Assembly (NCBI GenBank): GCA_947683425.1 | Contig: CANTUQ010000055.1 | Location: 23,368,001 to 23,432,000 of the forward strand | Direction of reading: 5' to 3' | Source: Excoecaria cochinchinensis | Taxonomy: Eukaryota > Streptophyta > Magnoliopsida > Malpighiales > Euphorbiaceae | Length of the DNA: 64,000 bases | Shown here: positions 10,752 through 22,139 of the stretch, one piece after another | How the letters are laid out: the number at the start of each line of letters is the position of its first letter | Numbering within the stretch: the stretch's first letter is position 1 | Position numbers and translations under genes: made by a program | The notes under the pieces: model-generated | The model's database searches: none | What the model saw: only the letters and a program-made list of their open reading frames with translations | Told to the model about the DNA's origin: nothing

Positions 10752-13497
10752 TCAGGCAGCAACTTTCTCGAGTGTTACAGAATTGACAATGGTAGCAAAT
10801 TCCGGGCAACATTTTACTATCCATGCAACCCCGACTGATTAAGCTTGGCAACAGCATAAGGCTTTTAAAAACGAAAAACAAATATTTCAACCGGCTTCAA
10901 ATTTTGAAGTATAACATTAATGGAAGGAATATACCTTTAGGTATGCACCACCAACAAGAAAACCATCAATATCTTCCTGCTTTGCAAGTTCTGCACAGTT
11001 GCGTCCGTTCACAGATCCTGAAACATTCAATCAGACATCAGTATATTATAAGCAGCACCACACACAAAACTGTTATATTTCACGAATCTTGGTAAAATTC
11101 ATGCATTGAAATTAAAGAACCATTGAGCATATCAGTATTATAACTTTAACAGCTAATGAAACATCAAGAAATGGTTATTCTCTAACTCAGACCACCAAAA
11201 ATTAACCAAACCATATGTGCAGGGTGCCATACTTCCTGCTTTCTCCTAGCCCAGAAAGAAAAAAGTGAAAGATTCTCATCTGGTTTAGGATGGGCAATTT
11301 AAGTAATTTTCATTGTAAGTTTAGCAAGTTAACTGATAACAACCCTGTTGTCAACATTAGATGTAGTGTAATGAGCGAAGTACCTCCATAGATAATGCAT
11401 GTTTTGGATGCAACTTCTTCTGATACATTATTTTTTAGCCAATCACGGACAGCAATATGCACTTCTTGTGCTTGTTGAGGTGTGGCCACCTTCCCGGCCC
11501 CAATTGCCCACACAGGCTCATATGCAATAACTATATTATCCCAACTAGGCACAGCATCTGCAGATGATTTAATTTACAAGGGTTAAGGCAGAGTTCTTCT
11601 CTTGACGCTGGAATATACACTGACCTATTTACAGTTAAATAAAGAACAGCAATTACCTGCAAATGCCTTCAATTGCTCAAAACAGACATCAAATGTTTTT
11701 CCTGCCTCCCTTTCTTGCAAAAGTTCACCGACACAAGCTATCACCCCAGGACCCTAGCTCAAGGCATAAGCAGCCTTCTTCCCTACGAACTAAAGAAAAA
11801 AAGCTTCAGTGAGTTCTAAACAAATCATAACAAGTACAAAAGCCAATGCTTAATATCACCTCCAGCCAACCGAACTTCGATTTGTAACAGAGCAGGTAAA
11901 CTTTGAAATTTTTTTCCCTTCTTACGAGGTCACTAACTGCTAATTATTGTAGAGATCTGACCAAATTGTTTTGCTAAGTAAGATTTTACAGTTTATTTAC
12001 AATTTTCAAACTATTTTAAACACACACAGCATATTTAAAATCTAATTTTCTAAAGATCGCTTGCAACAACGATGCTATTTGAAATAAAAAACATAGTTGA
12101 TTTTGCAATTAAATATTGAAGTTCAACCCATTAATAACTAAAGAAACAAAATAGTTATAAGTTAAATTAACAAAGCTTTAAATTATGTTGCAAGAAGATT
12201 ATTTATTTATTTATCAATTTTAAACCTCTCAAAAGGAGTAATTCCATCCGTTCTAACTAAACTTTCATAATTGTAACGTTATAGTAACTAAACTTTGATT
12301 TGTAACGAAAAAATAACTCATATTTTATTTTGTAATAGAAATGACCGGAATTTGCCTAATTCAGCAACCGGCGCATGTGAATCATGGCGAGACCTATTGC
12401 CACGTAAGAAAAAATGTCACGTTGGATGCTGACTGAATCCGAGATTAATTTCACCCATGATAACTAAATTTTCGCAATTATAACGTTGTGATAACTAAAC
12501 TTTGATTTGTATCACTCTCTCTCCAAATCTATCTTGCGTAATCACTAAGCAAATCATAGTGGCTCCTTCTTCTTCTCGCTTCTCACTGTTTAGTCTTTGA
12601 AATCTTCATTACGGCTTCAACTTCGCAACTACAATAAAAGATAACAATTTCTCTTCTTTAACTTCGACTAAAACGGTTTTCAATTTCTAATAAATAACAA
12701 TAAGAAGCCATTGAAGAATAGATTAAGACGAAAAAACAACACGTTAAAAGAAAAGATGAGATCAGGAGTGACAGAATGCAGTCACGACGAAGAGAAAGGA
12801 GAGGAGCGATCTGAATAATGAGGGGTGAGAAGAAGAAGGAGCCACCACGATTTGGTCAGTGAGTACGCGAGACAGATCTGGAAAGAAAGTTATAAAGAAA
12901 AGATATAGGAAGAGAAGAACGAAGAGACAGACAGTAAAAAAAAATTAATTTTTTTATAAAAAAAAATGCCACATTCGATCCAGTTAGCATCAGACGTGGC
13001 ATTTTTTCTTACGTGACAATGGATTTTACCGTGATTCCCACACGCCGGTGACCAGATTAGGCAAATTCCGATTATTATGACTTTTCTGTTACAAAATAAA
13101 AAATGAATTATTTTTTCATTACAAATCAAAATTTAGTAACCACAACATTACAATTGCGAAAGTTTAGTTACCACGAATGAAATTAACCCCGGATCTAGTT
13201 AGCATCCGAAATGGCATTTTTTCTTACGTAGAAATGGATCTTGCCGTGATTCCTACGGTCATTGTAATCTTTTTGTAACAAAATAAAATATGGATTATTT
13301 TTTCGTTAAAAATCAAAGTTTAGTGGCCATAACATTGCAATTGCAAATATTTAGTTACCACGGATGAACTTAACCCCTCTCAAAAGCATATAACGTTTGC
13401 CTTCAAGATTCACCTCACTGTTTTCACCAATTGTATGCCTACGCTCAAAATGTCCGAGAATAACCCACTTGCAGCCAATGTCTTTTAGTTATTCCAC
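10752..13497 (-). pseudogene. TPI: Triosephosphate isomerase (cytosolic type) pseudogene, 3' exons
   Basis: Triosephosphate isomerase interconverts dihydroxyacetone phosphate and glyceraldehyde 3-phosphate. Five exon remnants lie in order on the minus strand. They are about 13414-13497 (DIGCKWVILGH, where the active-site loop Ser of GHSERR is Phe), 11657-11789 (AYALS, CVGELL, AGKTFDVCF), 11384-11557 (YEPVWAIGAGKVATPQQAQE, with the catalytic Glu in YEPVWAIG), 10935-11017 (SVNGRNCAELAKQEDIDGF) and about 10752-10808 (PEFATIVNSV). Splice sites are recognisable for most exons. It is a pseudogene: an in-frame TAG interrupts the second exon (a CAG position), a TAA replaces a Gln codon at the start of the first, and the last acceptor has decayed. 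The N-terminal exons are absent; the next sequence upstream is a Copia element. A Mutator-like element sits in the long intron. Confidence 0.88.
12235..13376. mobile_element. Mutator-like non-autonomous element, 1.14 kb
   Basis: An identical 9-bp duplication, CTCTCAAAA, flanks it at 12226-12234 and 13377-13385, the length made by Mutator (MULE) transposases. The termini are long inverted repeats: left GGAGTAATTCCATCCG, right complement GGGTTAAGTTCATCCG. The pairing continues through taactaaactttgatttgtaacgaaaaaata. The terminal block is repeated a second time inside each end (left about 12445-12511, right about 12960-13187). No transposase frame is seen. It lies in an intron of the isomerase pseudogene. 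Confidence 0.85.
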
Positions 13498-13838
13498 ATT
13501 GTAAAAAAGAATAGTCATGGATAACAATAGAAATGTAAATACAGAGAATTGAATGTAAACCCTAGTTTATGAATTTACTATTCTTATACCTGCCATATAC
13601 AGAATTAGAGGCAAAATCATAGCTAGATTAATGAAGTGAAAAATCATAGCTAGATTAATGAAGTGAACTATAATCAGACTTGAAGTTAACTATTATATAT
13701 TGACTGCTTGTAGTCCAAATACAATGAATAAAACTAGAGTTTCTAAGACAAAAGGTGTCTAATCAAGGACTTATGTTTACTTTTACTTTCTGAAAGGACT
13801 TGGGTTATTGTCTACGCAAATGTCTCATCTAAATACCT
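13498..13838. other. Short non-coding stretch with a 27-bp tandem duplication
   Basis: No gene is seen. The block aaatcatagctagattaatg with its flank is present twice in tandem (about 13614-13640 and 13641-13667). This may be intron or 5' sequence of the isomerase pseudogene. Confidence 0.5.
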
Positions 13839-14012
13839 TGGTTGAATAGTGTGAAAGTGAGAATCTATTCACTTACTCAATTTGAAAAATATACAGGTAT
13901 TTATACAAGTATACTAGAGTTGAAAATAGGATACTAGAGTTAAAAATAGGAAAGAACAAATCCCTAAAATTACGCTACTTTACAGCTATACAATCTAACA
14001 GATATCATAACA
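13839..14012 (-). mobile_element. Copia 3' LTR (174 bp)
   Basis: On the minus strand it starts TGTTATGATATC right after the purine-rich CTTGAAAGGGAG and ends ...CACACTATTCAACCA. A TATA box (TATAAATA, 13898-13905 on the minus strand) lies in the middle. Its size and layout are typical of short Copia LTRs. Confidence 0.75.
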
Positions 14013-14750
14013 CTCCCTTTCAAGCTGGAGCATAGATATTGATCATGCCCAGCTTGTTACAAATGTAATCAATCCGATTCGCAGGTAATGCTTTAGTGAA
14101 TACATCAGCTAACTGGCTCCATGTGCTGACATGTGGAGTTGAGATTGAACCATCTTCTAGCTTTTTTCGAGTAAAATGATAGTCGACTTCTATATGTTTG
14201 TTCCTCTCATAAAACACATGATTATTTGCAATATGAATAGCTGCTTGATTGTCACACAATAAATTCATTGGTTTAGACTGAACAAATCCAATCTCCTTAA
14301 GCAAATGATGTAGCCATAAGTTCACAAGTAGTCTGTGCCATAACTCTATATTCAGATTCTGCACTTGACCGGGATACAACATTCTGTTTCTTACTTTTCC
14401 AAGAAATAAGATTACCCCCAACAAAAACACAGTAACCGGTGGTAGAACGCCTGTCTGAAAGATCTCATGCATAATCTGCATCTGTGAAACCTTCTATAGT
14501 GTGATGACTATGATTTCGATATAAAATGCCACGTCCTGGCGCACGTTTTAGATATCTCAAAACATGTACAATAGCATCCCAGTGTGAGATTCTAGGAAAT
14601 GACATAAACTGACTAACAATACTTACTGAAAAAGCAATATCAGGACGAGTGATAGTAAGGTAGTTTAATTTTCCCACCACCTTCCTATACTTCTCAGGAT
14701 TCTCAAACAAGTCACCATCTTCAGTTTTCAGCTTCACATGCATCACTTAA
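14013..14750 (-). pseudogene. pol: Ty1/Copia pol 3' end: reverse transcriptase tail and RNase H
   Basis: This is the C-terminal part of a Copia polyprotein. On the minus strand it reads YRKVVGKLNYLTITRPDIAF, HVLRYLKRAPGRGILY and GFTDADYA. Then, with a shift near 14470, come LCDNQAAIHIANN, KHIEVDYHFTRKKL, QLADVFTKALP and the terminal KLGMINIYAPA with its stop. FTDAD and LCDNQAA hold RNase H catalytic acidic residues. The RNase H middle is frame-shifted and lacks the usual SSAESEY block in frame. The right end breaks off at about 14750, where another LTR begins, so the catalytic half of the polymerase and the integrase are missing. Confidence 0.85.
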
Positions 14751-15014
14751 ACCGGTCCGATTTAACCACTTTTTGTTCTGCCGTAAAATTCAATTCTAGT
14801 GTGAGATTCTAGGAAATGACATAAACTGACTAACAATACTTACTGAAAAAGCAATATCAGGACGAGTGATAGTAAGGTAGTTTAATTTTCCCACCACCTT
14901 CCTATACTTCTCAGGATTCTCAAACAAGTCACCATCTTCAGTTTTCAGCTTCACATGCATCACTTAAACCGGTCCGATTCAACCACTTTTTGTTCTGCCG
15001 TAAAATTCAATTCT
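14581..15014. repeat. Near-perfect 217-bp tandem duplication
   Basis: Bases 14581-14797 and 14798-15014 are the same sequence with one difference seen by eye (gatttaacc against gattcaacc). The unit spans about 170 bases of Copia coding sequence plus 47 bases beginning aaccggtccgat. It therefore crosses the element junction and arose after the two sequences were joined. Confidence 0.9.
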
Positions 15015-16108
15015 AATGCTGTCAAAACTTACAAAAAATTATTTTATGCATTTGGACTCCCCACTACAAACCCATTAGGACTCAATAACTTTTTTTAAAT
15101 ACTCAGTCAAATTTCGGTCAAACTCCAGTTCAATAAAACGTACTTATAACAATAACCACTCAATTTACACATTGATAACACACATCAAATTAACATATAC
15201 AGAGGTTGCAAAAACCCAGAAATCCATGTCATGTTCATGTACACACTCTTCAAAATTGACATGCAAAGCATAATAGCTCTTTCATCTCAAATCATATACA
15301 CAAATCTATTATACTCAATCATTTTCATGTACCAAAATACACAAATGATAGATATTCACATATTGCACATAGATCCGAAGAGAAATGGACAAACATTTCT
15401 AAATGTACACAGCCAAACACAAAACTCCCAAACCTCTTGAAGCTCAAAAACCCCAGCTCTTCTTCAAGCTTGAACCTTTTTCTTGCCCTTAATCTTCTTC
15501 TTGTCACCAATTTCTTGCACAATAAAACCCAAAAATCTATTAATCCAAACCTAAGATTCCCAAAATCAAAAGCAAAACCAGAAGGAGAAGAAGACTAGAA
15601 TGCTTACAACCAAAATGAACCACTTACCTCTTCAATCTTGCTCCAAATATCTATCAAAATCACCCATAACTTGCAAAAACACTAGCCAAAATAGCAAGGA
15701 GGCAAGGCAAAAAATGAAGAAGAAAAGAGGAGGAGAAACCGAGAGAGAGAGAGAGAGGGAAACGGGGCTGGGCAAAAGGGCAGAAATCTGTCCCCTTTCT
15801 CTCTCCTTTTCCCTTTTCTTTCTTTTCCATTTAATGCCCAAACCAACCCCTTGCTAGGTGTCAACCACCCAATGGTCCAAATTAAAATATCTTGTCTTAT
15901 TTCACTTTGATCCTTGGCAAAACTCTTCTTGGTCCTTGATGATTACCAAATGCTTACTAAAACAAATTATTTCTTTTTCCAACTTTAATTCCTTTTTAAT
16001 TTAGTCCTCAAAATAACCCCAATTCCACTTACATAATTACCGAAATACCCTTATTAATCCAATTAATCATGCAATTTTCGACTAGGCCAATTTTGGGTTG
16101 TTACAATC
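15015..16108 (-). mobile_element. Gypsy LTR G' (minus strand)
   Basis: On the minus strand it begins TGTAACAACCCAAAATTGG at 16108, directly after a polypurine-like GTTTTGGGGCCGGAT (16109-16123). It then runs through a purine/pyrimidine-rich leader region (about 15700-15830) to the duplication near 15014, where no clean CA end is visible. The start matches LTR G at 33609. It is presumably a 3' LTR whose internal region is mostly lost. The frames at 15231-15864 are not convincing genes. Confidence 0.6.
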
Positions 16109-16276
16109 CGGCCCCAAAACGTCAAGCACAGTGAATCACTTCTTATACTCGCATAGACTTAGAATTAGGTGAACAGTTTCGTACATCAAGTTAGCATTTT
16201 TAATTTGCATTTCAATCCGAGATTGCTGGGCAACACTTAACTTGGGAGAAAGTTTTACTATAGCTTGACCCTCGCA

Positions 16277-16500
16277 TCTTCGGTTCGGGATTGGCGTCAA
16301 ACCTAGCGGATGAGCCAGTGGAAATTAGGCGATTTTTGTATCTTCAGATCGGGAATATCGTCGATCCTAACGAATGAGCCGATGGGCAATTCGTGATTTC
16401 CATATATTCAGATCAGGAATATCGTCGATCCTAACGGATAAGCTTGTCTTGCAAACAAATGGATTCTAACTTTCACATTTTCGGCTTGGAATAAGCATCA
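16277..16500 (-). repeat. 64-bp tandem repeats in the 3' UTR of Tat element I
   Basis: A motif of the form ttcaggtcgggaatatcgtcgatcctaacg occurs at 16277, 16341 and 16405 (period 64), with a weaker fourth copy near 16478. It lies between the end of the integrase and the LTR. Hypervariable tandem repeats at this place are a known feature of Tat-lineage elements. Confidence 0.7.
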
Positions 16501-16621
16501 AGCCTAGCGTATAAATTGTACCATACATGCCTTTTACAGAGATGAAGAAGAATTTCTTTATTGATTGAATTCGATTCCCCATATATTATTACATGTGGTA
16601 CTTCTTTAGTACTTCAACATT

Positions 16622-17977
16622 CTAGCTCCTGGGGATGTCTTGCCCATCTATTGTTCGGAGCTTGTATGTGCTCGGGTTTAAGACTTTGCAAACTTCGAAG
16701 GGCCCTTCCCAGTTTGGCATTAGCTTCCCAATTCCTGCATTTTCCAAGCCTATGTCCGCCTTTCTGAGTACCAGATCACCAACATTGAGAGTTCTAAACT
16801 TCACCTTTGTATTATGGTACCTGGTGATCCTCTGCTTGTAGGCGGCGATTTTGGCATAGGCGTCCTCTCTCCTTTCTTCTATCAAGTCTAGATCCTGGCA
16901 TCTTTCCTGGATGTTCGTCCGTTCGGAATAGAATACTGACCGATAGGATGGGAGGTCAATCTCTACGGGTATTATTGCTTCGGAGCCATGGACTGGAGAA
17001 AATGGTGTTTGATGAGTGCCCGTCCTTGGTGAAGTTCTGTAAGACCATAGGACACTATACAGTTCTTCAGTCCAGTTGCCCTTTATCTCACCCAGCTATT
17101 TCTTCAGCCCCTCCAGGATGGTTCGATTAGAGACCTCTGTCATCCTGTTGCTCTGAGGGTGAGTGACTGAGGTGAATCTTAGGCTGATGTTCAAGCCTTG
17201 ACAAAAATTTTTGAAGGTGGAGCTGTTGAACTGCTTGCCATTATCTGTAATGAAAATGTTAGGTAAGCCGTATCTGTAGATGATGTTCTTCCATGCAAAG
17301 CTTTTGACCCTCTCTTCTGTGATTGTTGCTAGAGGCTCTGCTTTGATCCATTTGGAGAAGTGGTCGACTGCTACAATGAGAAACTTCATCTGCCTTTTAC
17401 CTTAAGGGAAAGGTCCCAGGATGTCTAGGCCCCATTGGTCAAATGGGCATGTGATTCCAATCGGCTGTTGGTCTGCGCCGGGCTGTCTCATGACCCTTTC
17501 ATGAATCTGGCATTACTGGCATCTTCTTACTTTCTCTTGGGCATCTCTAAAAATGCTAGGCCAGAAGTATTCGGTCTGGAGTACTTTTCTTGCTATGGCC
17601 CTGCTAGCTTCATGTGCCCCATAAATGCCTTTATAGACCTCTCTCAAGATATAGTCTCCTTCTTCCTCCATTATGAATTTGAGCCAGGGATGACTGAAAG
17701 CTTTTTTGTACAAATCATCGTTAATTATGGAGTAATTGAGGGATTTACGTGATACCTTTCGGACTTCGATCTTGTCCTCCGGTAGTTGCCCTGTTTATAG
17801 GTACCGCTTGATCGGGCTCATCCAGGGTTCATCCCCTTTATCAATCTCCATCATTTCCAGCTCGTCTAAAGAGGAGGAGGCTTGGTGGATGACATTAATG
17901 TTTTCTTCTATTACTCTTTGTTCGGAGGCAGACAATTTTGTAAGTCGATCGACATCTGAAGTTTGGTCCCTTGGCAC
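16622..17977 (-). pseudogene. Tat element I integrase
   Basis: Integrase inserts element DNA into the genome. On the minus strand, in order, there is an H2C2 zinc-binding region (YGAHEASRAIARKVLQTEYF ... RRC, about 17713-17513) with a TAA between the two Cys. The core follows (about 17389-17096) with the catalytic triad visible as AVDHFSKW, ITDNGKQF and TEVSNRTI. The C-terminal domain (about 16885-16622) has KFRTLNVGDLVLRK and WEGPFEV. All three acidic core residues are kept, but stops and shifts separate the pieces. Plus-strand frames over this stretch are shadows. Confidence 0.85.
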
Positions 17978-18046
17978 CTTCTGGAGATTCCAGTCTGATC
18001 CAGATTCTTCTAGTATTTTGAATGCGTCCTTGACTTTCGCCAGGTA

Positions 18047-18451
18047 CTAGATCATGTTGGTTTCTCTAGCTTCAAAGGTGCCTAAGACTTGGCTTATTAC
18101 GAGCTGGGAGTCGCTCTTGATGGTTACTGACTCCGGCCGGATGGCTTGGAGTAGTCTCAACCCATGAAGGAGCGCCTTATACTCTGCCACATTATTAGAA
18201 GCTTTGAAGCTGAGTTTTATTGCATACCTTATTACGATGCTCAAGGGGCCTGTTATTACAATGCCCATGCCTCCTCGGGTATCATTTACTGTGTCGTTTA
18301 CAATCATTTCCCATTTTTGAAGTTTGGGTTGACTGTGGGGCTCTTCATCAGCGAACTCAGCAATAAAATCTGCTAGAGCCTGGGCCTTTATTGTTGCCCC
18401 GGGCTCATACCTCACATCCAACGACTGTAGCTTGATTGTCCGTCCCACCAT
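18047..18451 (-). pseudogene. Tat element I archaeal-type RNase H
   Basis: A second RNase H domain of archaeal type, a hallmark of the plant Tat lineage (Tat, Retand, Ogre relatives). It is visible as YEPGATIKAQALADFIAEF, GGMGIVITGP, FKASNNVAEYKALLHGLRLL, KSDSQLVISQVLGTFEAR. The Glu (AEYKALL) and Asp (SDSQLV) are present. The first catalytic Asp, expected in a VDGS-like strand, reads IVNDT, an apparent Asp-to-Asn change. It joins the integrase pieces downstream with a shift. Confidence 0.85.
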
Positions 18452-18457
18452 TTTACG

Positions 18458-18790
18458 TTAAGGTCGGGGTCTGAAGATTTTTCTGATTGGATGACCCGAA
18501 CGGACCATAATCGTGTGTGCCTTGAAGTATTGTCTTAGCTTTCTCGTGCACATCATGAGGGCAATAATGAGCTGCTCGACTGGATCCTTCTTTAATTCTG
18601 CACCTCTCAACACTTGGCTCACATAATATACGGGTAGTTGTTGGGTTCCTTCTTCCCTAACCAGGACACCTGCAACGGCTTGACCAGAGGTGGATAAGTA
18701 AAGGTACAAGTTTTCATCTGGGATCAGTCGGCTGAATAGTGGACTATTCAAAAGCTTGCTGGTAGTCTGCTCCCCAGCTAAAAGTTTCAT
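18458..18790 (-). pseudogene. Tat element I first RNase H domain
   Basis: The reverse transcriptase-linked RNase H fold, read as LYLYLSTSGQAVAGVLVREE, PVYYVSQVLRGAE and LRQYFKAHTI. The Asp usually found in the first strand is Ser (LSTSGQ). In elements with two RNase H domains the first one is known to be degenerate, so this may be ancestral. The frame runs directly from the reverse transcriptase with a shift near 18760. Confidence 0.8.
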
Positions 18791-19550
18791 TCTTCCTCAG
18801 CTTCTTGAAGAAAGGGGTGCATCGTTTGGCTGAGGAGGAGATGAATCTTCCAAGGGCAGTGATTCTCCCATTCAGCTTCTGAACATATTTTATGCTTCTA
18901 GGGGGTTGGATCTCAAGGATGGCCTTTATTTTCTTTGGATTGGCTTCAATCCCCCTTTGAGAAACCATAAAGCCCAAAAATTTTCCCGATGGGACCCCAA
19001 AGACGCACTTCTCGGGGTTGAGCTTCATCCGAAATTTATTCAATGTGCAAAAAACTTTTGCCAGATCGGCAGGGTGTTCTTCAGGGTTTTTGCTCTTGAC
19101 GACCATGTCATCCACATATACTTCCATATTTTGCCCGATTTGGTCTTTAAAAATTTTGTTCATGAGATGCTGATAAGTGGCACCCGCATTTTTTAGACAG
19201 AACGACATCACCTTGTAGCATAAGGTTTCGTCATCTATGATGAAACTGGTCTTCTCCTGATCTACGAGCCACATCAAGATTTGGTAGTAGCCAGCATATG
19301 CGTCGAGGAGGGAGTAGATTGCATGGCCTGCAGTGGCATCCACCAGTTGGTCTATGCTTGGCAGGGGGTAGCTGTCTTTCGGACATGGTTTGTTGAGGTC
19401 TGTGAAGTCCACACACATCCGCAGCTTCCTCATCTTCTTTTTTACCAGGACCATATTGGCAAGCCACTCTGGGTAGTCTACCTCTAGGATCATCCCGGTC
19501 TTCAGTAGCCTGTCAACCTCCTCAGATATGAACTTCCTCCGCTTGGGCAC
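18744..19550 (-). pseudogene. Tat element I reverse transcriptase
   Basis: The polymerase that copies element RNA into DNA. One uninterrupted frame of 268 residues contains WLANMVLVKK, RMCVDFTDLNKPCPKDSYPL, SLLDAYAGYYQI (first catalytic Asp), FCLKNAGATYQHLMN and the intact active site VYVDDMVVKS. The connection region GKFLGFMVSQRGIEANPKKI follows. It is the best preserved domain of the element. Upstream, PEDIPGIDP and HKLNVDP link it to the protease. It is not functional because neighbouring domains carry stops. Confidence 0.9.
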
Positions 19551-19565
19551 ATGCCTGCGCAGCTT

Positions 19566-20330
19566 CTACCTTACCGGCGGGTGAGTTGGGTCCACATTGA
19601 GTTTGTGGGTGATCACTTTAGGATCAATGCCAGGAATATCTTCTGGCTTCCAGGAGAAGGATGCTTGGTTAATGGTCAAGACCTGCATGACGGCATCCTC
19701 TGTTTCTGCATTCATGCTGGTCTCGACCTGAACATTTTTGCCCTTTGATAATGCCCTTGTTTTCACCTCTTCGACGGGATCAATTCTTGGCCTCTCTGCC
19801 CACTTGGGCCGCTCTAGCCCTGGCTCCACTATCATGACCTCCCTCTGCTGCTTTATCATGGTGACGTATGCCTCGCGGGATGCTTTTTGATCGCCCCCTC
19901 AGAATGGTAACGCCCCCTCTGGTTGGAATTTTTGTTACCATGTACGGTATGCTTGTAACAACTCCGGTTTGAAAAAGCAGTGGCTTGCCAAAAATGGCGT
20001 TATAGTCAAAAATCATGTCAATTACCATGAATGTTACCTTGCAGGCATGGGGAAGTGCCTCTTGGCTAAGTTTGACGAAGAGTTCAACAGATCCCACCAC
20101 CGGGATAGTAGCATTGTCGAGTCCGATCAGCAGAGTGGCATTCGGCTTTAGCTCTTCAATCGGAAGTCCCATGGTAGGCTTGAAGGGTGAGCACATTGAC
20201 AGCGCTGCCATTGTCTACCAAAATCCTTTTAACATTAAAATTGTTAATCCGAGCTTTGACGATGAGAGCGTCCTCGTGTGGGAACGTTACGTCTTGCGTG
20301 TCTTCATTAGATATAGTGACTGGAGCAAGC
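19566..20330 (-). pseudogene. Tat element I aspartic protease and linker
   Basis: The protease that cuts the polyprotein. From 20330 down it reads EDTQDVTFPHEDALIVKA, then the active site RILVDNGSAVNVL (about 20230). A frame shift follows, then IVVGSVELFV-like strands, FDYNAIFGKP (the flap and YNAILGRP block) and a link to the reverse transcriptase (about 19859-19566). The active-site Asp is kept. Confidence 0.85.
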
Positions 20331-22117
20331 TATTCGGCCTGGTTAGAGAGATAGACACCCTTCCCCTTCTTTTTTCTGGATAGGTCCTCTCCATAAGATG
20401 ATCCTCCACTGATCACATTTATCACTCCGGCATATGGTCTTTGTGGGTCAGCATTCCTTGGGTTTCTGTGCTCGTCATTGTCATCAGAGCTAGAGTCATC
20501 CTTCTTGGGGTTTGGCCTTCTACAGGGACTTTCCCCTCTAACTGGACCTATGAATTTTTTGAGGGACCCCCTTCGTATCAGCCGCTCAATCTCCTTCTTC
20601 AACGAGGTGCACTCGTCAGTCATGTGACCAACGTCTCTGTAAAACTCGCAATATTTGCTGGGGTCCCTTACAGTTCTGCTTCGCTCGAACAGCCTTCTGG
20701 GCCAATTGACCTTACTGTGTTTTTCCTTAATCCACATCAACACCTAAGCTGGATTGGCATTGAGCGGGGTAAAGGTTTGGATTGGCCGATCGTCTGAGCA
20801 TTCCGCTCTTTCCCATCCGGACTCCTTTCGCTTGCCCAAATTTCTTGAGATTGCGGCTCTGTTTGGGCTTTTCGCTATCCGTTCGGACGCAGGAGCTCTA
20901 TTGAATGACCGTCCGTCTGGAAGGTATAACCGATCCATGACATTGGTCCTTATTCCCCTACTAGAACTTAGGGCATCATTCAGCTGGATGTGCTGCCTAG
21001 TCCTTTCCATCAGATCAGCAAAACTGACCGAGGGTCTTATAATTAATGATTCCAACAATGGACGCTCAATGGTGCCCCCAGCCAAGGCAGTAGTCGCCAT
21101 CTCTATACTCACGTTCCTCACTTCAGACATTGTAGCTTGGAACCTATCGATGTAGTCTCTAAGACTTTCATCGGATCTTCGGTAGAGATTATAAAGGTCG
21201 CTCACCGATTTCGGTGCACGCGTCTGCACAATAAACCTTGTGGTGAACAACTCCTTAAGTTGTCTGAAGGAGGTGATTGATTCCTACGGTAGCTCATAGA
21301 ACCAATTCAAAGCATCTCCTCCCAAGGTGGTGGGAAAGATTCTACAGGCTATCCTTTCATCATAGGTGTAGACCTGTACTTTAGTCAAGTATTATACTAA
21401 ATGAGTGGTGGGGTCAGTTTTACCTGTATACTTATCCATCACCACGTCTCTCCACCTACAAAATGGGGAGGCAGTGTGCTTGCAGGTGTTCCCTTCGAAC
21501 ATAGCTTTTTTGGGAGCGGTCAAGCCAAACTGCCTGAGCTTTTGTTTAAGCCACTTGTCTTCCCTGCTTATGGCCGTAGAGATGGACTCATTTCTCGGCC
21601 TTCTGGAGTGGCTGCGATTAGGCGTGCACATAAAGGACAGGTCATCGCCAATGGATGGGGTGGAAGATCTGCTGGGGAAATAAGTGGAGTCCCTACTTGA
21701 GGACATCGTCCTTTTCCCTTTATCATATCTTCCTGGGGTCCTAATGACGCCCCTTCCGCTGTCATGAGCTTGTGGCTCGTTGATGGAGATGCCCTTGTTT
21801 CTCCTCCTTTCGATGTCTTCGTCCATAAAGTACTCTTCATGGTCTCTTTCGGAGGTTCTGGGCATCTTGCCTTTCCTGATTGTTTGGACGATACTCTTAG
21901 TGAAATAACTAAGGAGGGCACCCATGTCCCTGACTGTGATGGGAGTGTTTTCTAGTTGCCGTAGAATGGCATCGTTAAAATCTGGAAGAAGATTCCCCCT
22001 AGCTGGGGAGCTGGGAGATATCTCTCTTCTCCCTGAGGGCCTAGACCTGCCTTAGCTATTGGCACTATGATTATGCTCTCCAGAAGATGCATTCTCGTTT
22101 GATCTTGAACTTGCCAT
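20330..22117 (-). pseudogene. Tat element I gag
   Basis: Capsid/nucleocapsid protein. The likely start is the ATG at 22117, 22 bases after the primer site, reading MASSRSNENASS, with a stop soon after at 22052-22054. The body continues in the same frame (RDMGALLSYFTKSIVQ at about 21925). It then runs through the capsid block YTYDERIACRIF, LGGDALNWFYELP, ELFTTRFIVQTRAPKS and SLRDYIDRF to the nucleocapsid-like YCEFYRDVGHMTDECTSLK (about 20650), which keeps Cys, His and Cys of a zinc knuckle. In-frame stops at VQY and PQES positions are CAA/CAG to TAA/TAG changes. Confidence 0.85.
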
Positions 22118-22139
22118 AGCTCTCAATGAAAGCACCAAA
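22118..22139 (-). promoter_or_regulatory. Primer binding site of Tat element I
   Basis: On the minus strand the LTR end ...CTTATCA is followed by TTTGGTGCTTTCATTGAGAG. This string recurs after the 5' LTR in plant Tat elements and pairs with a tRNA 3' end. I cannot name the tRNA with certainty. Confidence 0.6.

Noticed and set aside
17435..21683. Many plus-strand frames of 60-133 residues
   Set aside because: Antisense shadows of the minus-strand Tat element gag-pol; no conserved domains.
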